44,780 nt of DNA from Candidatus Eiseniibacteriota bacterium (lineage in GTDB: Bacteria; Eisenbacteria; RBG-16-71-46; JACRLI01), in contig JANXVU010000075.1 of NCBI GenBank assembly GCA_025351485.1, forward strand, positions 1 through 44,780, read 5' to 3'. The notes beneath the pieces are model-generated. The model did no database searches. It saw only the letters and a list, made by a program, of their open reading frames with translations, and had not been told where the DNA came from. The first letter of the stretch is position 1; each line of letters begins with the position of its first letter. The position numbers and the translations under genes are program-made. Positions 15,621 through 25,951 of the stretch are shown here, piece by piece.

Positions 15621-17597
15621 TCACTGCCGATCCGCCTTGACCACCGCAAACTTGCCCACCTGGCGCTTGCCGTTGGACAGATCTTCCACCGAAAACAAGT
15701 AGATCCCCGTGCCCACCGCCTGGTCGTGGTCGCTGAGCAGGTTCCATGCGGCCATGGAGCCGGAGAGTTGCGGCGGGCTGAAGACGCCGGCCAGGCTGGG
15801 GTCGTTGACGCCGTTGGCGCCCTCGCCGTGGTAGGTGGCCGCATCGAATCTGATATCCTTCACCAGGTCCCCGCCCAGCGTAAAGATCCGCAGCCGCGCC
15901 CGGGCCGGCAGCCCCACGAACCACAGGTAGTGCGAGCGGGCGGACGTGCCGGCATCCCAGCGCGCCTCCACCCGGTAGGGGTTGGGGAACACACTGACCC
16001 CGCCGCCATTTCCGGATGGCGGGCCGGGGATGGTCGGGGCAAGATTCTGCACCACTCCGCTTTCCAGGCTCGGCACGCGGAGGTCGCCCTTGTCGAAGCT
16101 GGTCACCGCGGCGTAGTACTTGAACCCGTCCCGAAGCCCGTCGATGCGGTAGTGGTACTTGTACGAAATCGGATCATCCGGGAAGCGCGCCGGTTCGGGC
16201 AGGGTCCAGCGCTCCAGCCCGGTGTTGGGCGGGACGCTGTCGCGAAGATCGGCCTCCGCCACCAGTTGCACGTCCTCGAAGCCGTGACCCAGGTACACGC
16301 GGTATCCCTCGAAGTCGTGCTTGTCGGGATGCAGGCTGGTGGGATCGTAGGTGGTGTCCGGCGAGTCGTCCCAGTACAGGTCCAGCCCGTTGCCCGCCGA
16401 TACGATCCTCATGCGCGGCGAAGGCGGCGGCTGCGGCAGGATGTAGTTCAGGTCGAATGCCAGCTGCGCAAAGTCGGCGTGGGTGGCCAGGTCTGCGGGT
16501 CCGATCCCACCCACGAACGCGAAGTCCGCGCTCACCGTGGAGTCGGTCGGCAGCGAAAGAAACGGACCCACCGTGAGGATCTCGATCGGGGAGTCCGTCC
16601 CGAGCTTGATGTTGGAGGTCGGCGCTGCCGGCGTCGTGTCGGTCAGGATGCCATACCGCAGCAGGTCGGTGTTGCGCGCCTCGGAGGCCGGGGACCACGC
16701 CCACCACTTGAAGCGCGGCCGGGCGGTGGCGCTTTCGGTCCGGCTGCCCAGGTACTTGATACCGGCCCATGCGGGGATCACATCTTCGGTGCGGCAAGCC
16801 GCCTGACCCAGGCAGAAGTGCTCCTCGATCATCTTCAGGCTGTCCACCCAATCCAGCTGGGTGGCGTAGAACCAGCTCCGCGGGCCGTTGCCCGCGCCGG
16901 ATGAGGGTGGCCAGCCGGCGTAGAGCCGCTTGTTGTTGGAAACGAGCTGCGAGTACATGCCCAGGTACACGTCGCGCAGGAGCGGCCCGGTATTCCTGAC
17001 GGTGACGTGCAGCACCACGAACGAGGAGGCCAGGTTGAAGCTCCAGCTGTAGGCCTCGGTCCGCACCTGAAGATGCAGCGGCACGTGCGGCTCGATCCCG
17101 GTGATGTTCTGGATCCCCTCGTCGTTGCAGTCGGCCACCAGGTCACCCTCGGAGATCGCGCGGGGATCGTAGTCGGGGCTGTTCTTGAGCTGGCTCCGGC
17201 GCGCCACTTTGCGCCCGACGGGTGTAAACTCCGATCCGGTGGAACTGCCCGGGTTGACGTTGTAGTAGCCATCGAGGCATCCGGTGGTGACGTGGGTGGT
17301 GGCGTACACCGTGGTGTCCGCGCCGTTGGGCAGGGTGCGCGCCCCCACCCAAATGCCCGCGCGCACCAGGTGCTCCAGCCCGCTTCCCAGGGGATACTCC
17401 ATGGAGGGCGTGCGATCGGTGAGATTGGTTCCGAAGAAACCGTAGTTGGTGATGCTCAGGCCGACCCGGTTGCTCTTGGTGAAGGCCCGCGCGTACAGCG
17501 GCGTGGTGGGCGTGGAAAGCTCCGACTCCGCGGCCAGCGCCGGAGCCGCAAATAGTCCCAGGATTGTCACCAGCCACAGGATCGAGCGCGAGTTCAA
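15621..17597 (-). CDS. Large secreted protein with C-terminal sorting domain
   Basis: A 658-residue exported protein of unknown role. TTG at 17597, with GGAGA seven bases upstream, begins a Sec signal (NSRSILWLVTILGLFAAPALA). No ATG or GTG fits in this frame near the signal peptide. The body has fibronectin/Ig-like beta regions (YRVYLGHGFEDVQLVA, YYAAVTSFD) of the kind found in FCB surface proteins. The end (VSVFPNPYRVEARW ... GIYLFSVEDLSNGKRQVGKFAVVK) has the pattern of a type IX-like/FlgD-Ig C-terminal sorting domain. It is probably displayed on or released from the cell surface. It is divergent from the glycosylase gene. Confidence 0.8.
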   Translation of the reverse strand: MNSRSILWLVTILGLFAAPALAAESELSTPTTPLYARAFTKSNRVGLSITNYGFFGTNLTDRTPSMEYPLGSGLEHLVRAGIWVGARTLPNGADTTVYATTHVTTGCLDGYYNVNPGSSTGSEFTPVGRKVARRSQLKNSPDYDPRAISEGDLVADCNDEGIQNITGIEPHVPLHLQVRTEAYSWSFNLASSFVVLHVTVRNTGPLLRDVYLGMYSQLVSNNKRLYAGWPPSSGAGNGPRSWFYATQLDWVDSLKMIEEHFCLGQAACRTEDVIPAWAGIKYLGSRTESATARPRFKWWAWSPASEARNTDLLRYGILTDTTPAAPTSNIKLGTDSPIEILTVGPFLSLPTDSTVSADFAFVGGIGPADLATHADFAQLAFDLNYILPQPPPSPRMRIVSAGNGLDLYWDDSPDTTYDPTSLHPDKHDFEGYRVYLGHGFEDVQLVAEADLRDSVPPNTGLERWTLPEPARFPDDPISYKYHYRIDGLRDGFKYYAAVTSFDKGDLRVPSLESGVVQNLAPTIPGPPSGNGGGVSVFPNPYRVEARWDAGTSARSHYLWFVGLPARARLRIFTLGGDLVKDIRFDAATYHGEGANGVNDPSLAGVFSPPQLSGSMAAWNLLSDHDQAVGTGIYLFSVEDLSNGKRQVGKFAVVKADRQ

Positions 17598-17639
17598 CCA
17601 GATCTCCGATATTCGGGAATGGGTAAGGAAAGGGCGAGT

Positions 17640-18638
17640 ATGGTCGGGGTTTCGAGGCCGGTCAAGCGCTCGGGCGAGACACGCCGCAGGCCGCAGGAGC
17701 TGGGCGAGCTGGCCCCGCGGGGGAGCTTTCGGTTCGAACAGGTGCTGCGCTACCAGGTGCGCCAGGCCAGCGAGCCGGTGGAGAGAGACTATGGGGGCCG
17801 CTACCGGCGGGTGCTGGCCCTTCCGGGTGGGCCCGCCCTGGTGGAGGCCGGCGCCGACGATCCGGTGCGTACCCGGCTGCTCCGCGTAAGGTCGCTCTCG
17901 CGGCGCCTGGACGCCTCCGAATCGGAGCTGGCGCTGGGCCAGATTCGCGCCATCTACTCGCTCGATTTCCCGGTTCCCGCCTTCGAGCGGCACGTCCGGC
18001 GCGACCCGGTGCTGGCCTCGGTGGTTCGCCGCCTGCGGGGCCTCCGGGTGGCCTGCATCCCCGATCCTTTCGAATCGCTCGTGTGGTCCATCCTGGGCCA
18101 GCAGATTTCCCTGATCGTGGCCATGCGGCTCAAGCAGCGGCTGGTGGCGGCGGCGGGGGAGACGGTGAGCCATGCGGGGGCGGAATACCACGCGTTTCCG
18201 AAGCCGCAAGCCCTGGCCCGGTGGACCGAGCCGCGGTTGCTGTCGTTGGGGCTGTCCCGGCCCAAGGCCCGCTACGTGCGAAACGTCTCGGGCCTTGCAG
18301 CCGCCGGCGAACTCGACCTGGAGGGCCTGCGCACGCTGACGCCCGAGGCCCGGCGGGAGCGCCTGCTCGAAGTCACCGGGATCGGTCCCTGGACCGCGAG
18401 CTACGTGGCGCTGCGGAGCTACGGCGAGGCGGATGCCTTTCCGCTGGCCGACGTGGGCCTCGAAGTGGCCGCTTCGGCGGAATACGGAACTCCCGAGCGC
18501 CTCCGCGGCCCGGCGCTGGCGGCATTGGCCGAGGGCTGGCGTCCCTACCGGGGCTGGGTTACTTTCTATCTCTGGTGCACCAGGCTCCTGGCCCAGGATG
18601 GGACGGGACGAGGCTCCAAACCCGGGAGAGATGAATGA
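17640..18638 (+). CDS. DNA-3-methyladenine glycosylase II (AlkA-like, HhH-GPD)
   Basis: A base-excision repair glycosylase of the HhH-GPD superfamily, 332 residues. The C-terminal half has the helix-hairpin-helix VTGIGPWTASYVAL and, after the GEADAFPLAD stretch, the catalytic aspartate of the FPxxD motif; FESLVWSILGQQIS is the typical start of the domain. The first about 110 residues form the AlkA N-terminal beta domain. It removes alkylated bases, which fits with ogt three genes away. ATG 17640 has AAGGG six bases upstream; an in-frame ATG at 17619 is possible but has no spaced ribosome site. Its stop overlaps the next ATG. Confidence 0.87.
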   Translation: MVGVSRPVKRSGETRRRPQELGELAPRGSFRFEQVLRYQVRQASEPVERDYGGRYRRVLALPGGPALVEAGADDPVRTRLLRVRSLSRRLDASESELALGQIRAIYSLDFPVPAFERHVRRDPVLASVVRRLRGLRVACIPDPFESLVWSILGQQISLIVAMRLKQRLVAAAGETVSHAGAEYHAFPKPQALARWTEPRLLSLGLSRPKARYVRNVSGLAAAGELDLEGLRTLTPEARRERLLEVTGIGPWTASYVALRSYGEADAFPLADVGLEVAASAEYGTPERLRGPALAALAEGWRPYRGWVTFYLWCTRLLAQDGTGRGSKPGRDE

Positions 18639-19564
18639 AACCTTCGAACGCGCTGGTCCTAGGTCTGCTCGTTTTCGCGGCCCCGTCCGCATGCGCGGCG
18701 GGTGCCCCCGGCCTGCCGGCCCTGCTCGGGCCGCACGAGGCCGACTCCATGCGCCAGGCCATCGAAACCGACCGCAAGGACACCGAGGACTGGCTCAAGG
18801 GCAAGCCCACTTCCTACCTGGCCACCATCCAGCGCAAGGACTTCGCCGACAAGGTCTCGCTCACCGTGGGCCGAGGCCCCAAGTGCGACGTGCGTCTGGA
18901 CGACCCGCTCGTGGAAGAGAACCATCTGCGGGTGACGGTCCTGGGCGACTCGTTCCACGTGACCGGCCTGGACCACGGAGCCGCCTTCAAGGTGAAGGAC
19001 CAGGAGATGCGCTCCGCCACCGTGGGCCCCAGCGCCATCTCGATCGGCCGCTACGCCCTGCGCCTCTCGCACCAGCGCTACCCGGCGATCATCGTGTTCG
19101 ATCCGCTCAGCCCCAACTTCAAGAAGTACCACGGCCTCAAGTACTACCCGGTGGATTTCAAGTATCGGTACGTGGTGGCCTTCCAGCCCAACCCCAGGCC
19201 CGACACCACCATCATTCTATCCACTCGCGGCAACCGCCGCCGCGCCATTCGGGCCGGTTGGTTCGAGTTCCTGGTGGACGGCACGCCGTGCCGGCTGGAA
19301 GCCAGCCGGCTGCTCGAGCCCGGGGTGGGGGAGACCGACATGAGCCTGTTCTTCCGGGATGCCACGACGGGCAAGGAGACCTACGCGGTCGGCCGCTACG
19401 TCGAGCCGGTGAAGCTGGCGGACGGACGCTACGTGCTGGACTTCAACAGCTGCTACAACCCGGCGTGCGCGTTTTCGGACCACTACAACTGCCCGATTCC
19501 GCCCAAGGCGAACATGCTGAAGGTGGCGATCAAGGCGGGGGAGATGGACTCGCACTATCACTAG
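18635..19564 (+). CDS. DUF1684 secreted protein
   Basis: A 309-residue protein of family DUF1684, function unknown. It has a Sec signal (MKPSNALVLGLLVFAAPSACA). The conserved C-terminal block is clear: YVLDFNSCYNPACAFSDHYNC followed by PIPPKANMLKVAIKAGE. The region near 80-140 (LTVGRGPKCDVRLDD, ATVGPSAISIGRYALRL) resembles an FHA-like beta sandwich, an observation and not a firm domain call. It overlaps the glycosylase stop by an ATGA-type junction with GGGAGAG upstream, so the two genes are co-transcribed. It converges on the DUF84 gene. Confidence 0.83.
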   Translation: MKPSNALVLGLLVFAAPSACAAGAPGLPALLGPHEADSMRQAIETDRKDTEDWLKGKPTSYLATIQRKDFADKVSLTVGRGPKCDVRLDDPLVEENHLRVTVLGDSFHVTGLDHGAAFKVKDQEMRSATVGPSAISIGRYALRLSHQRYPAIIVFDPLSPNFKKYHGLKYYPVDFKYRYVVAFQPNPRPDTTIILSTRGNRRRAIRAGWFEFLVDGTPCRLEASRLLEPGVGETDMSLFFRDATTGKETYAVGRYVEPVKLADGRYVLDFNSCYNPACAFSDHYNCPIPPKANMLKVAIKAGEMDSHYH

Positions 19565-19575
19565 GGGCGGGGTAC

Positions 19576-20223
19576 TCAGGCTTCCGGATAGAACTCCGGG
19601 CAATCGAACGGGGCGAACGCACACAGCAGCGCGGTCTCGAAGATGGATGCCCGGTGCAGGCGATTGCGGGTGAGGATCCCGAAGGTGCCCTCGCGGCTGC
19701 GGATGTCATCCCTGCCCACGGTGTCGTCGATCACGGCGGCCAGGCTCTCGCCGAGGAGCAGCCGGGCGGCGATGGCTTCCGGCAGGGGCAGCGCCGGGCC
19801 CGCGCCCAGCGATTCGCGGCGGCCGTCGGTCACACACGCCCACGATTGAAGAAAGAGCCCGCCGGCGGCTCCGCGGAATGCTCCGCCCTCCAGCCCCAGC
19901 CCGAAGTGCGGCTCAAAACCAGATTCGGCGGCGCCCCGCAGCGCGGTGCGCGCCCGGCGCTCGGCGCCCTCCACCAGCGCCCCCAGGTCCAGCGGCGTCT
20001 CCGCCACGCCCGAGAGCACGTCCGCCTGCCACAGCACGAAACTGTCGAATCCCTGGCCTTCAAACTTCAGTGTGGGGAAGAGCTGCCGCACGGCGGCCCG
20101 CACGCCTTCCAGCTTGGGCGCACGGCGGCTGCCCACCGCCAGGCGGAGCGGGCAAAGGCCCGGGCCGCCCTCGACGGGGGAGGCCTCGGCGTTCGAGATG
20201 TCGGGCAGAGTGGCGCGTGGCAA
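19576..20223 (-). CDS. DUF84 inosine/xanthosine triphosphatase (YjjX-like)
   Basis: House-cleaning nucleotide phosphatase that hydrolyses ITP/XTP-type non-canonical nucleotides, by family. Conserved stretches are LRLAVGSRRAPKLEGVRAA near the start, SGVAETPLD, GLGLEGG, and the C-terminal DDTVGRDDIRSREGTFGILT. The start is not certain: TTG 20223 (215 residues) follows the permease stop on the same strand by 5 bases but has only a distant GGGAAG; no ATG is available nearby. It is the last gene of the ABC exporter operon or independent of it. Confidence 0.78.
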   Translation of the reverse strand: MPRATLPDISNAEASPVEGGPGLCPLRLAVGSRRAPKLEGVRAAVRQLFPTLKFEGQGFDSFVLWQADVLSGVAETPLDLGALVEGAERRARTALRGAAESGFEPHFGLGLEGGAFRGAAGGLFLQSWACVTDGRRESLGAGPALPLPEAIAARLLLGESLAAVIDDTVGRDDIRSREGTFGILTRNRLHRASIFETALLCAFAPFDCPEFYPEA

Positions 20224-20228
20224 GGAAA

Positions 20229-21407
20229 CTAGACTTCCCGCAGCGCGGACGTGATGCCCATCCTGGCGGCGCGCATGCTCGGGAGCAACCCTCCGATGAG
20301 GCTGATCAGGCAGCACAGCGCCAGGGAGAGCCCGATCAGTTCAGGGGTGACCTTGAAGTTGAACGTCAGGTCGCTGAATCCGCCGTTGGTGAAACTGGTG
20401 GTGCCGGTGGAAAGGCGCGGAATCAGGAGCGCGGCCGGGATCGTCCCCAGAAGTCCTCCGAAGAGCCCCAGCACGATGGCCTCGAACACGAACACCATCA
20501 GCACGTTTCCGCCCGAAAAACCGATGGCCCGCAGCGTGCCGATCTCCCGGGTGCGCGCCTGGACCGCCGCGAAGATCGCGTTGGCCGAAGCGAAAAACAT
20601 GCTGAACGAAAACACGAAGGTCAGGAAGTAGAAGATGTACTTCATCCAGTCCGAGCCCTGCTGCTGGGCATCGTAGTAGGCCCGCTCGGTGGTGGCTTGC
20701 AGCTGCAGGCGCTGGTCGGCGGCGATCTTCTTGATGAGCGGCGCGGACCCGGCGGGATTGGCCATTTTGAACGTGACCGAGGAATACACCTCGCGCTTGA
20801 ACAGCGCCATCACGTCGTCGCGGTCGCCCCACATCTCGGAGTCAAAGGCCGTGCCGCCCCCATCGAACACGCCCACCACTTTCCAGTCGTGCCCCTGGAA
20901 GTGCAGCGTGGAGCCCACCGTGGCGTTCTGGTAGCGCTTGGAAATGTTCCGGCTCACCACTAGTTCGCTGGATGCCGGGTTGAACTTGCGGCCCTCGACG
21001 ATCCGGACGGAGCGGCCCAGGGACGGATCGAAGGACTTTTCGGAAGCTCCCCGGATGGTGACGTTAGCGCCCTTGTCCGATCCAACCCGGGGCAGGTTCA
21101 CCACCACGTTGCATTCGCCCACCAGCAACGGGGAGCCGTCCTGCGCGCGGGCCACTTCGGGCAGCGCAGCCAGGATGGAGGCCTGTTCCCGGGTGACGGA
21201 ACTGTTGATTTCCGAAGTGGAGTTGGCCCGCAGCACGAACATGTTGGCCGGGCTGCCGCTGTTGACGAACGCGCCGTTGAGCCCGGCGATGAACCCGTTG
21301 AAGAACAGGAACAGGAAGGCCCACAGGGCGATCGCCAGCGCGGTGAGCACGGTGTTCTGGGGCCGCGCCAGCACGTTTTTCCAGCTGTAGCTGAAGGGGA
21401 GCGCCAC
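20229..21407 (-). CDS. ABC transporter permease, MacB/FtsX type (second copy)
   Basis: A 392-residue permease with one N-terminal helix (NTVLTALAIALWAFLFLFF), a large periplasmic MacB-type domain (about 50-265), and three C-terminal helices. The FtsX-domain pattern before the second helix pair is visible as RTREIGTLRAIGFSGGNVLMVFVFEA. It lies one base after the stop of the neighbouring permease gene and is homologous to it in layout, so the transporter is probably a heterodimer. With the ATPase and adaptor it would export a lipid, peptide or drug, or move lipoproteins. Confidence 0.87.
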   Translation of the reverse strand: MALPFSYSWKNVLARPQNTVLTALAIALWAFLFLFFNGFIAGLNGAFVNSGSPANMFVLRANSTSEINSSVTREQASILAALPEVARAQDGSPLLVGECNVVVNLPRVGSDKGANVTIRGASEKSFDPSLGRSVRIVEGRKFNPASSELVVSRNISKRYQNATVGSTLHFQGHDWKVVGVFDGGGTAFDSEMWGDRDDVMALFKREVYSSVTFKMANPAGSAPLIKKIAADQRLQLQATTERAYYDAQQQGSDWMKYIFYFLTFVFSFSMFFASANAIFAAVQARTREIGTLRAIGFSGGNVLMVFVFEAIVLGLFGGLLGTIPAALLIPRLSTGTTSFTNGGFSDLTFNFKVTPELIGLSLALCCLISLIGGLLPSMRAARMGITSALREV

Positions 21408-21408
21408 G

Positions 21409-22562
21409 CTACACCACCTTCCTGAGGCCCGCGACCACGTTGAGCCGGGACGAGTTGAAGGCTGGGATCATCCCCGAGGCAAAGCCCACGAAAAGCACGA
21501 TCCCCGCGATGATGGCCGTCACGCTGCCCGCGAGGCGGTAGCCTTCCAGGAACGCCAGCCCGGCGGAGGCGGCGAACGCCTTGATCGGCGCCGTCAGCGC
21601 CAGCGCCGGCAGGAACCCGAGGGCGCCGCCGATCACGCTCAGAAGCACGGATTCGGTCAGGACGATGGTCAGGATCTTGCCCGGCTCGAAGCCCAGCGTC
21701 TTCAAGACCGCGATCTCGCCGGTGCGCTCGCGTACCGACATGGCCATGGTGTTACCCACGATGAGCAAAATCGAGATCGTGGCCAGGATGCCCACGAAGA
21801 TGGCCATCGCCCGGATGTTCCCGAGCATGGACACGAACTGCAGCTGGAAGGCGCGTTCGGTCTCGGTCTTGGTCTCGTGGTCGGAGTTGTAGAAGCCGGC
21901 ATCGATGGCCCGGGAGACCGGGGTCACGTCCTGGTCGCTCTTGAGCTTCACCCAGAAGCTCCCGGCCGTATTGGGCCGCCCCATGAGCTCCTCCAGGTAG
22001 TCGCGGTTGAACAGCAGCACCGAGGTGTTGTCCGTGCGATTCCTCGATCTCATGATCGCGCGCACCGTCAGGTCCAGCTGCACCGGGTAGATGTCTCCCT
22101 GGATCACCATTTTGTCCCCGAGCTTCAGGTTGAACTTGCTGGCCAGCTGGTCGCCGATCATGCAGCCGGTGCGGTCGGCGACCCACGACTTCATCTGGTC
22201 GTCGGGCACGGCGTATTCGGGGTACATGTCGAGCACTTCCGCGGGATTGGTGCCGAACCGTGCGAAGAAGTTCTTCTTGTCCTTGTAGACGCCTCCGAAC
22301 CAGGACCACGGCAGCACCGCCTCCACCCCGGGAACCTGGGCAATCTTCTCCCTGGAGGAATAGGGCAGGTTCACCGCCAGCGACGTGGCGCTGTGCACGA
22401 TCACCCGCGGCACGATGGCCTTGCGGAAACCGCTCTCGATGGAATTCACCACCGCGAGCAGCATGGTGAGCCCGAACATGCTGGCCGCGATGCTGGCGAT
22501 GGTAAACGTGGTGCGGATGCGCTTGCGCCGGACCAGGTTGCTGAAGATCAGGCCGTTCAGGT

Positions 22563-22566
<4 letters not shown>
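21409..22566 (-). CDS. ABC transporter permease, MacB/FtsX type (first copy)
   Basis: A 385-residue permease: N-terminal helix (TFTIASIAASMFGLTMLLAVV), periplasmic domain (about 45-250), and three C-terminal helices with RERTGEIAVLKTLGFEPGKILTIVLTES as the FtsX signature. Its ATG at 22566 overlaps the ATPase stop in an ATGA junction, so the start is firm. Longer frames reading upstream lie within the ATPase gene and are not real. Confidence 0.88.
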
Positions 22567-23258
<692 letters not shown>

Positions 23259-23268
23259 GCGATCTCCC

Positions 23269-24447
23269 TTAGCTCCCCGCGGATTCCGCGGCGGGCATGA
23301 TTTTCGAGCCCTCTTTCAAATTCGGCGCCGGCTTGAGCACCAGCGATTCGTTTCCGGCGAGGCCGCGCTTGATTTCCAGCTGGCCGGGGGATCCGGGGGC
23401 CGTCTCCACCGGGAGCCATCTCAGCATCCCGCCGGTCTCGACCGACCATACCCCGGTGTCGTTGCCACGCTTGACCACCGTGCTTTCCGGCACGTAGATG
23501 CGCGGCGGGGCCTTGGGCATCGCGGTCTTTTCGCCGGTCTTCAAGAACGTGACCTTGGCGGTCATATCGGGCCGCACCTGCGGGAGAGGCCGAAGGATCG
23601 AGACCTTGGCCTGCACCGTGGCCTTCTGGCGGTTCGCGGTCGGTTGGATCATGCGGATGCGCGCCCCCATGCTCTGGCCGGGCAGCGCGTCCACTTCCAC
23701 GCGGCACGGCTGGCCGGGGCGAAGTTGCGCGATGTTGGATTCGTTGACGTCGGCTTCCACTTCCAGGTCGGACAGATCGGCGATCACGAAACCCCGGTCC
23801 TGGCTGTTGGAGGCGCTGATGTAGCCGTTGGGGGCCACCGTTTCGCCCAGCTGCAGATTGCGAAGGATGATGGTGCCCGCGAACGGCGCCCGGATCGCCA
23901 GCTGCTCCTGCTGCGACTGCACCACCTTGACCTGGGCTTCCAGCGTGCGCACCCGGGTGTCGGCCGCATCGAACGCGGCGGGGGTGGTGAGGTTGCGGGC
24001 CATCAGGGCCTTCTGCCGGGTGAGCTCGTTGCGCGCCTGGGGCAGGCTGGCCTCCACCTGCGCAAGCTGCGCCGGGAGGTCCCCCTGGTCCATGGTGGCC
24101 AGGAGCTGGCCCACAGAGACCCGGCTGCCCTCGTCCACGTACATCCTGTCCACGCGGCCCACCACCTTGCTGCCCACCCGGGCCTGGCGGCGGGAAACCA
24201 CGTACCCGCTGGCGGAGAGCATCTCGTTGCCCAGGTCGCTTCGGCTCACCATCGGGGTGGTGACGGCCACCCTGGCCGGGCGGTTCAGGAAGGCGCGGGC
24301 GCCCAAAGCGGCGGCGGCCACCACGGCCAGCAGCACGATCAGGCCAACCCAGCGGCCGGCACTGCCGCCCCCGGAAGTCGGACGGTCGGGCTCGCCCCGG
24401 TGGATCTTCAACCCGGAAAGATCGGGTCCAGCGTTCGTTTGGCTCAT
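23269..24447 (-). CDS. Periplasmic adaptor (membrane fusion) protein, HlyD/MacA type
   Basis: A 392-residue adaptor: cytoplasmic tail, one inner-membrane helix ([22 protein letters not shown], near 35-56), lipoyl half-motif [22 protein letters not shown], a coiled-coil hairpin (about 120-190, [16 protein letters not shown]), second lipoyl half [19 protein letters not shown], and beta-barrel/proximal domains. It would link the MacB-like transporter to an outer-membrane channel encoded elsewhere. ATG 24447 is used; a strong promoter places the start of transcription only a few bases upstream, so the transcript may be nearly leaderless. An upstream in-frame ATG at 24486 would lie before this promoter. 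Confidence 0.88.
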   Translation of the reverse strand: MSQTNAGPDLSGLKIHRGEPDRPTSGGGSAGRWVGLIVLLAVVAAAALGARAFLNRPARVAVTTPMVSRSDLGNEMLSASGYVVSRRQARVGSKVVGRVDRMYVDEGSRVSVGQLLATMDQGDLPAQLAQVEASLPQARNELTRQKALMARNLTTPAAFDAADTRVRTLEAQVKVVQSQQEQLAIRAPFAGTIILRNLQLGETVAPNGYISASNSQDRGFVIADLSDLEVEADVNESNIAQLRPGQPCRVEVDALPGQSMGARIRMIQPTANRQKATVQAKVSILRPLPQVRPDMTAKVTFLKTGEKTAMPKAPPRIYVPESTVVKRGNDTGVWSVETGGMLRWLPVETAPGSPGQLEIKRGLAGNESLVLKPAPNLKEGSKIMPAAESAGS

Positions 24448-24456
24448 GGATTCCGA

Positions 24457-24486
24457 AGGATAAGAGTGGAGGTCACCGGGTGTCAA
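24457..24486 (-). promoter_or_regulatory. Promoter of the ABC exporter operon
   Basis: On the minus strand TTGACA (24486-24481), an 18-base spacer, and TATCCT (24462-24457). The -35 is perfect. Transcription would begin near 24450, about 3 bases from the adaptor ATG at 24447, implying a leaderless or almost leaderless message. Confidence 0.55.
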
Positions 24487-24573
24487 CGCGGCCGTAAGTT
24501 TGGATGCTTCATCGGGTTTGGGGTTGCGCGCCGACGGTCAATTTTTCACCCGGGCCGGGGCCGGGGAGGAGGT

Positions 24574-24602
24574 TTGACGGGATCGCCGGGGGACCCTATC
24601 CT
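24574..24602 (+). promoter_or_regulatory. Promoter of ispG
   Basis: TTGACG (24574-24579), a 17-base spacer, and TATCCT (24597-24602). The -10 is identical to that of the divergent exporter promoter. The predicted leader is about 50 bases. The 210-base gap between the two genes holds both promoters and nothing else I can recognise. Confidence 0.5.
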
Positions 24603-24657
24603 ACGTCCATCAACCCGGTTCTCCGCCTTCCATGGCGGAGCCGGTCTCTCTTTGCCC

Positions 24658-25947
24658 ATGGCGCCCGTGGCGGGTCCAGCCCGCCCCATTCTGCGAGGTC
24701 GACCTATTTCCAGTCCTGGCATCCGGCGCAAGTCCGCCGCCGTCCGCGTTCGCGGGGTGACCCTGGGGGGCGCGAGCCCCATCGTCGTCCAGTCCATGAC
24801 CAACACCGAGACCGCCGATGCGGAATCGACGGCCCGCCAGGGCGCGCTGCTCTTCCAGGCGGGCTCGGAGTTGGTGCGCATCACGGTGAACACCCGGGAA
24901 GCCGCCGCGGCCGTGCCCGAGATCCGCCGCCGCCTGGAAGGCATGGGCCTTGATGTTCCGCTGGTGGGAGACTTTCACTACAACGGCCACCAGCTGCTCC
25001 GCGAGTACCCGGGCTGCGCCGAGGCGCTGGACAAGTACCGCATCAACCCCGGCAACGTCGGTGTGGGACGGGCGCACGACGACAACTTCCGCCAGATGAT
25101 CGAAGTGGCGGTGGCCCACCAGAAGCCGGTGCGTATCGGCGTCAACTGGGGCTCCCTGGACCGCGCGCTGCTCACCGAACTGATGAACCTGAACGCCAAG
25201 CTGTCCGAGCCGCTCGAGCCGCGCCTGGTGGTGCTGCAGGCCATGCGCGAGAGCGCGCTGCGGTCCGCCGCGCTGGCCGAAGAGTTCGGGCTGGCGCACG
25301 ATCGGATCGTGCTCTCGGCCAAGGTCTCGGGTGTACGCGACCTGGTGGACGTGTACCGCAACCTGGCCGGCCGCTGCGACTACGCGCTGCACCTGGGGCT
25401 GACCGAGGCCGGCATGGGCTCCAAGGGCATGATCGCCACGGCCTGCGCGCTGGCGCCGCTGCTGCTGGAAGGGATCGGCGACACGATCCGCACCAGCCTG
25501 ACTCCCGCCCCGGGAGGCGACCGCAGCGAAGAGGTGCGCGTGTGCCGGCAGATTCTACAGACGCTGGACCTGCGCCACTTCGAGCCGCAGGTGACCAGTT
25601 GCCCCGGCTGCGGGCGCACCAACTCCACGTTCTTCCAGGAACTGGCCGAGCAGATCCAGGGCCACATCCGAGCCCGCATGCCCGAATGGCGTTCCCGCCA
25701 TTCGGGCGTGGAAATGATGAAGATCGCCGTGATGGGATGCGTGGTGAACGGCCCGGGCGAGTCGCGCCACGCCGACATCGGCATCTCGCTGCCCGGCACG
25801 GGGGAGGACCCCAAGGCCCCGGTGTTCGTGGACGGCAAGCTGGTCACCACGCTCAAGGGGGGCGGGATCGCCCGGGAATTCATCGCCATGCTCGAGGAGT
25901 ACATCGAGCGCCGCTATGGATCCGCCACCAGCTCCACCACGGCCTGA
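24658..25947 (+). CDS. ispG: 4-hydroxy-3-methylbut-2-enyl diphosphate synthase
   Basis: IspG (GcpE) makes HMBPP in the MEP pathway of isoprenoid synthesis, using a 4Fe-4S cluster. The 429-residue protein has the family opening [18 protein letters not shown], the central TIM-barrel blocks ([31 protein letters not shown]) and the cluster ligands C315 and C318 in SCPGCGRTN and C361 in [10 protein letters not shown], with the conserved glutamate following. ATG 24658 is the best start; a frame open far upstream is antisense to the adaptor gene. It is probably co-transcribed with the transporter gene that follows after 4 bases. Confidence 0.95.
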   Translation: MAPVAGPARPILRGRPISSPGIRRKSAAVRVRGVTLGGASPIVVQSMTNTETADAESTARQGALLFQAGSELVRITVNTREAAAAVPEIRRRLEGMGLDVPLVGDFHYNGHQLLREYPGCAEALDKYRINPGNVGVGRAHDDNFRQMIEVAVAHQKPVRIGVNWGSLDRALLTELMNLNAKLSEPLEPRLVVLQAMRESALRSAALAEEFGLAHDRIVLSAKVSGVRDLVDVYRNLAGRCDYALHLGLTEAGMGSKGMIATACALAPLLLEGIGDTIRTSLTPAPGGDRSEEVRVCRQILQTLDLRHFEPQVTSCPGCGRTNSTFFQELAEQIQGHIRARMPEWRSRHSGVEMMKIAVMGCVVNGPGESRHADIGISLPGTGEDPKAPVFVDGKLVTTLKGGGIAREFIAMLEEYIERRYGSATSSTTA

Positions 25948-25951
25948 CCTG

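Noticed and set aside
17598-18692. N-terminal extension of the secreted protein frame across the glycosylase gene
   Set aside because: The extension is antisense to an AlkA-type gene; a TTG with ribosome site and signal peptide gives a better start.
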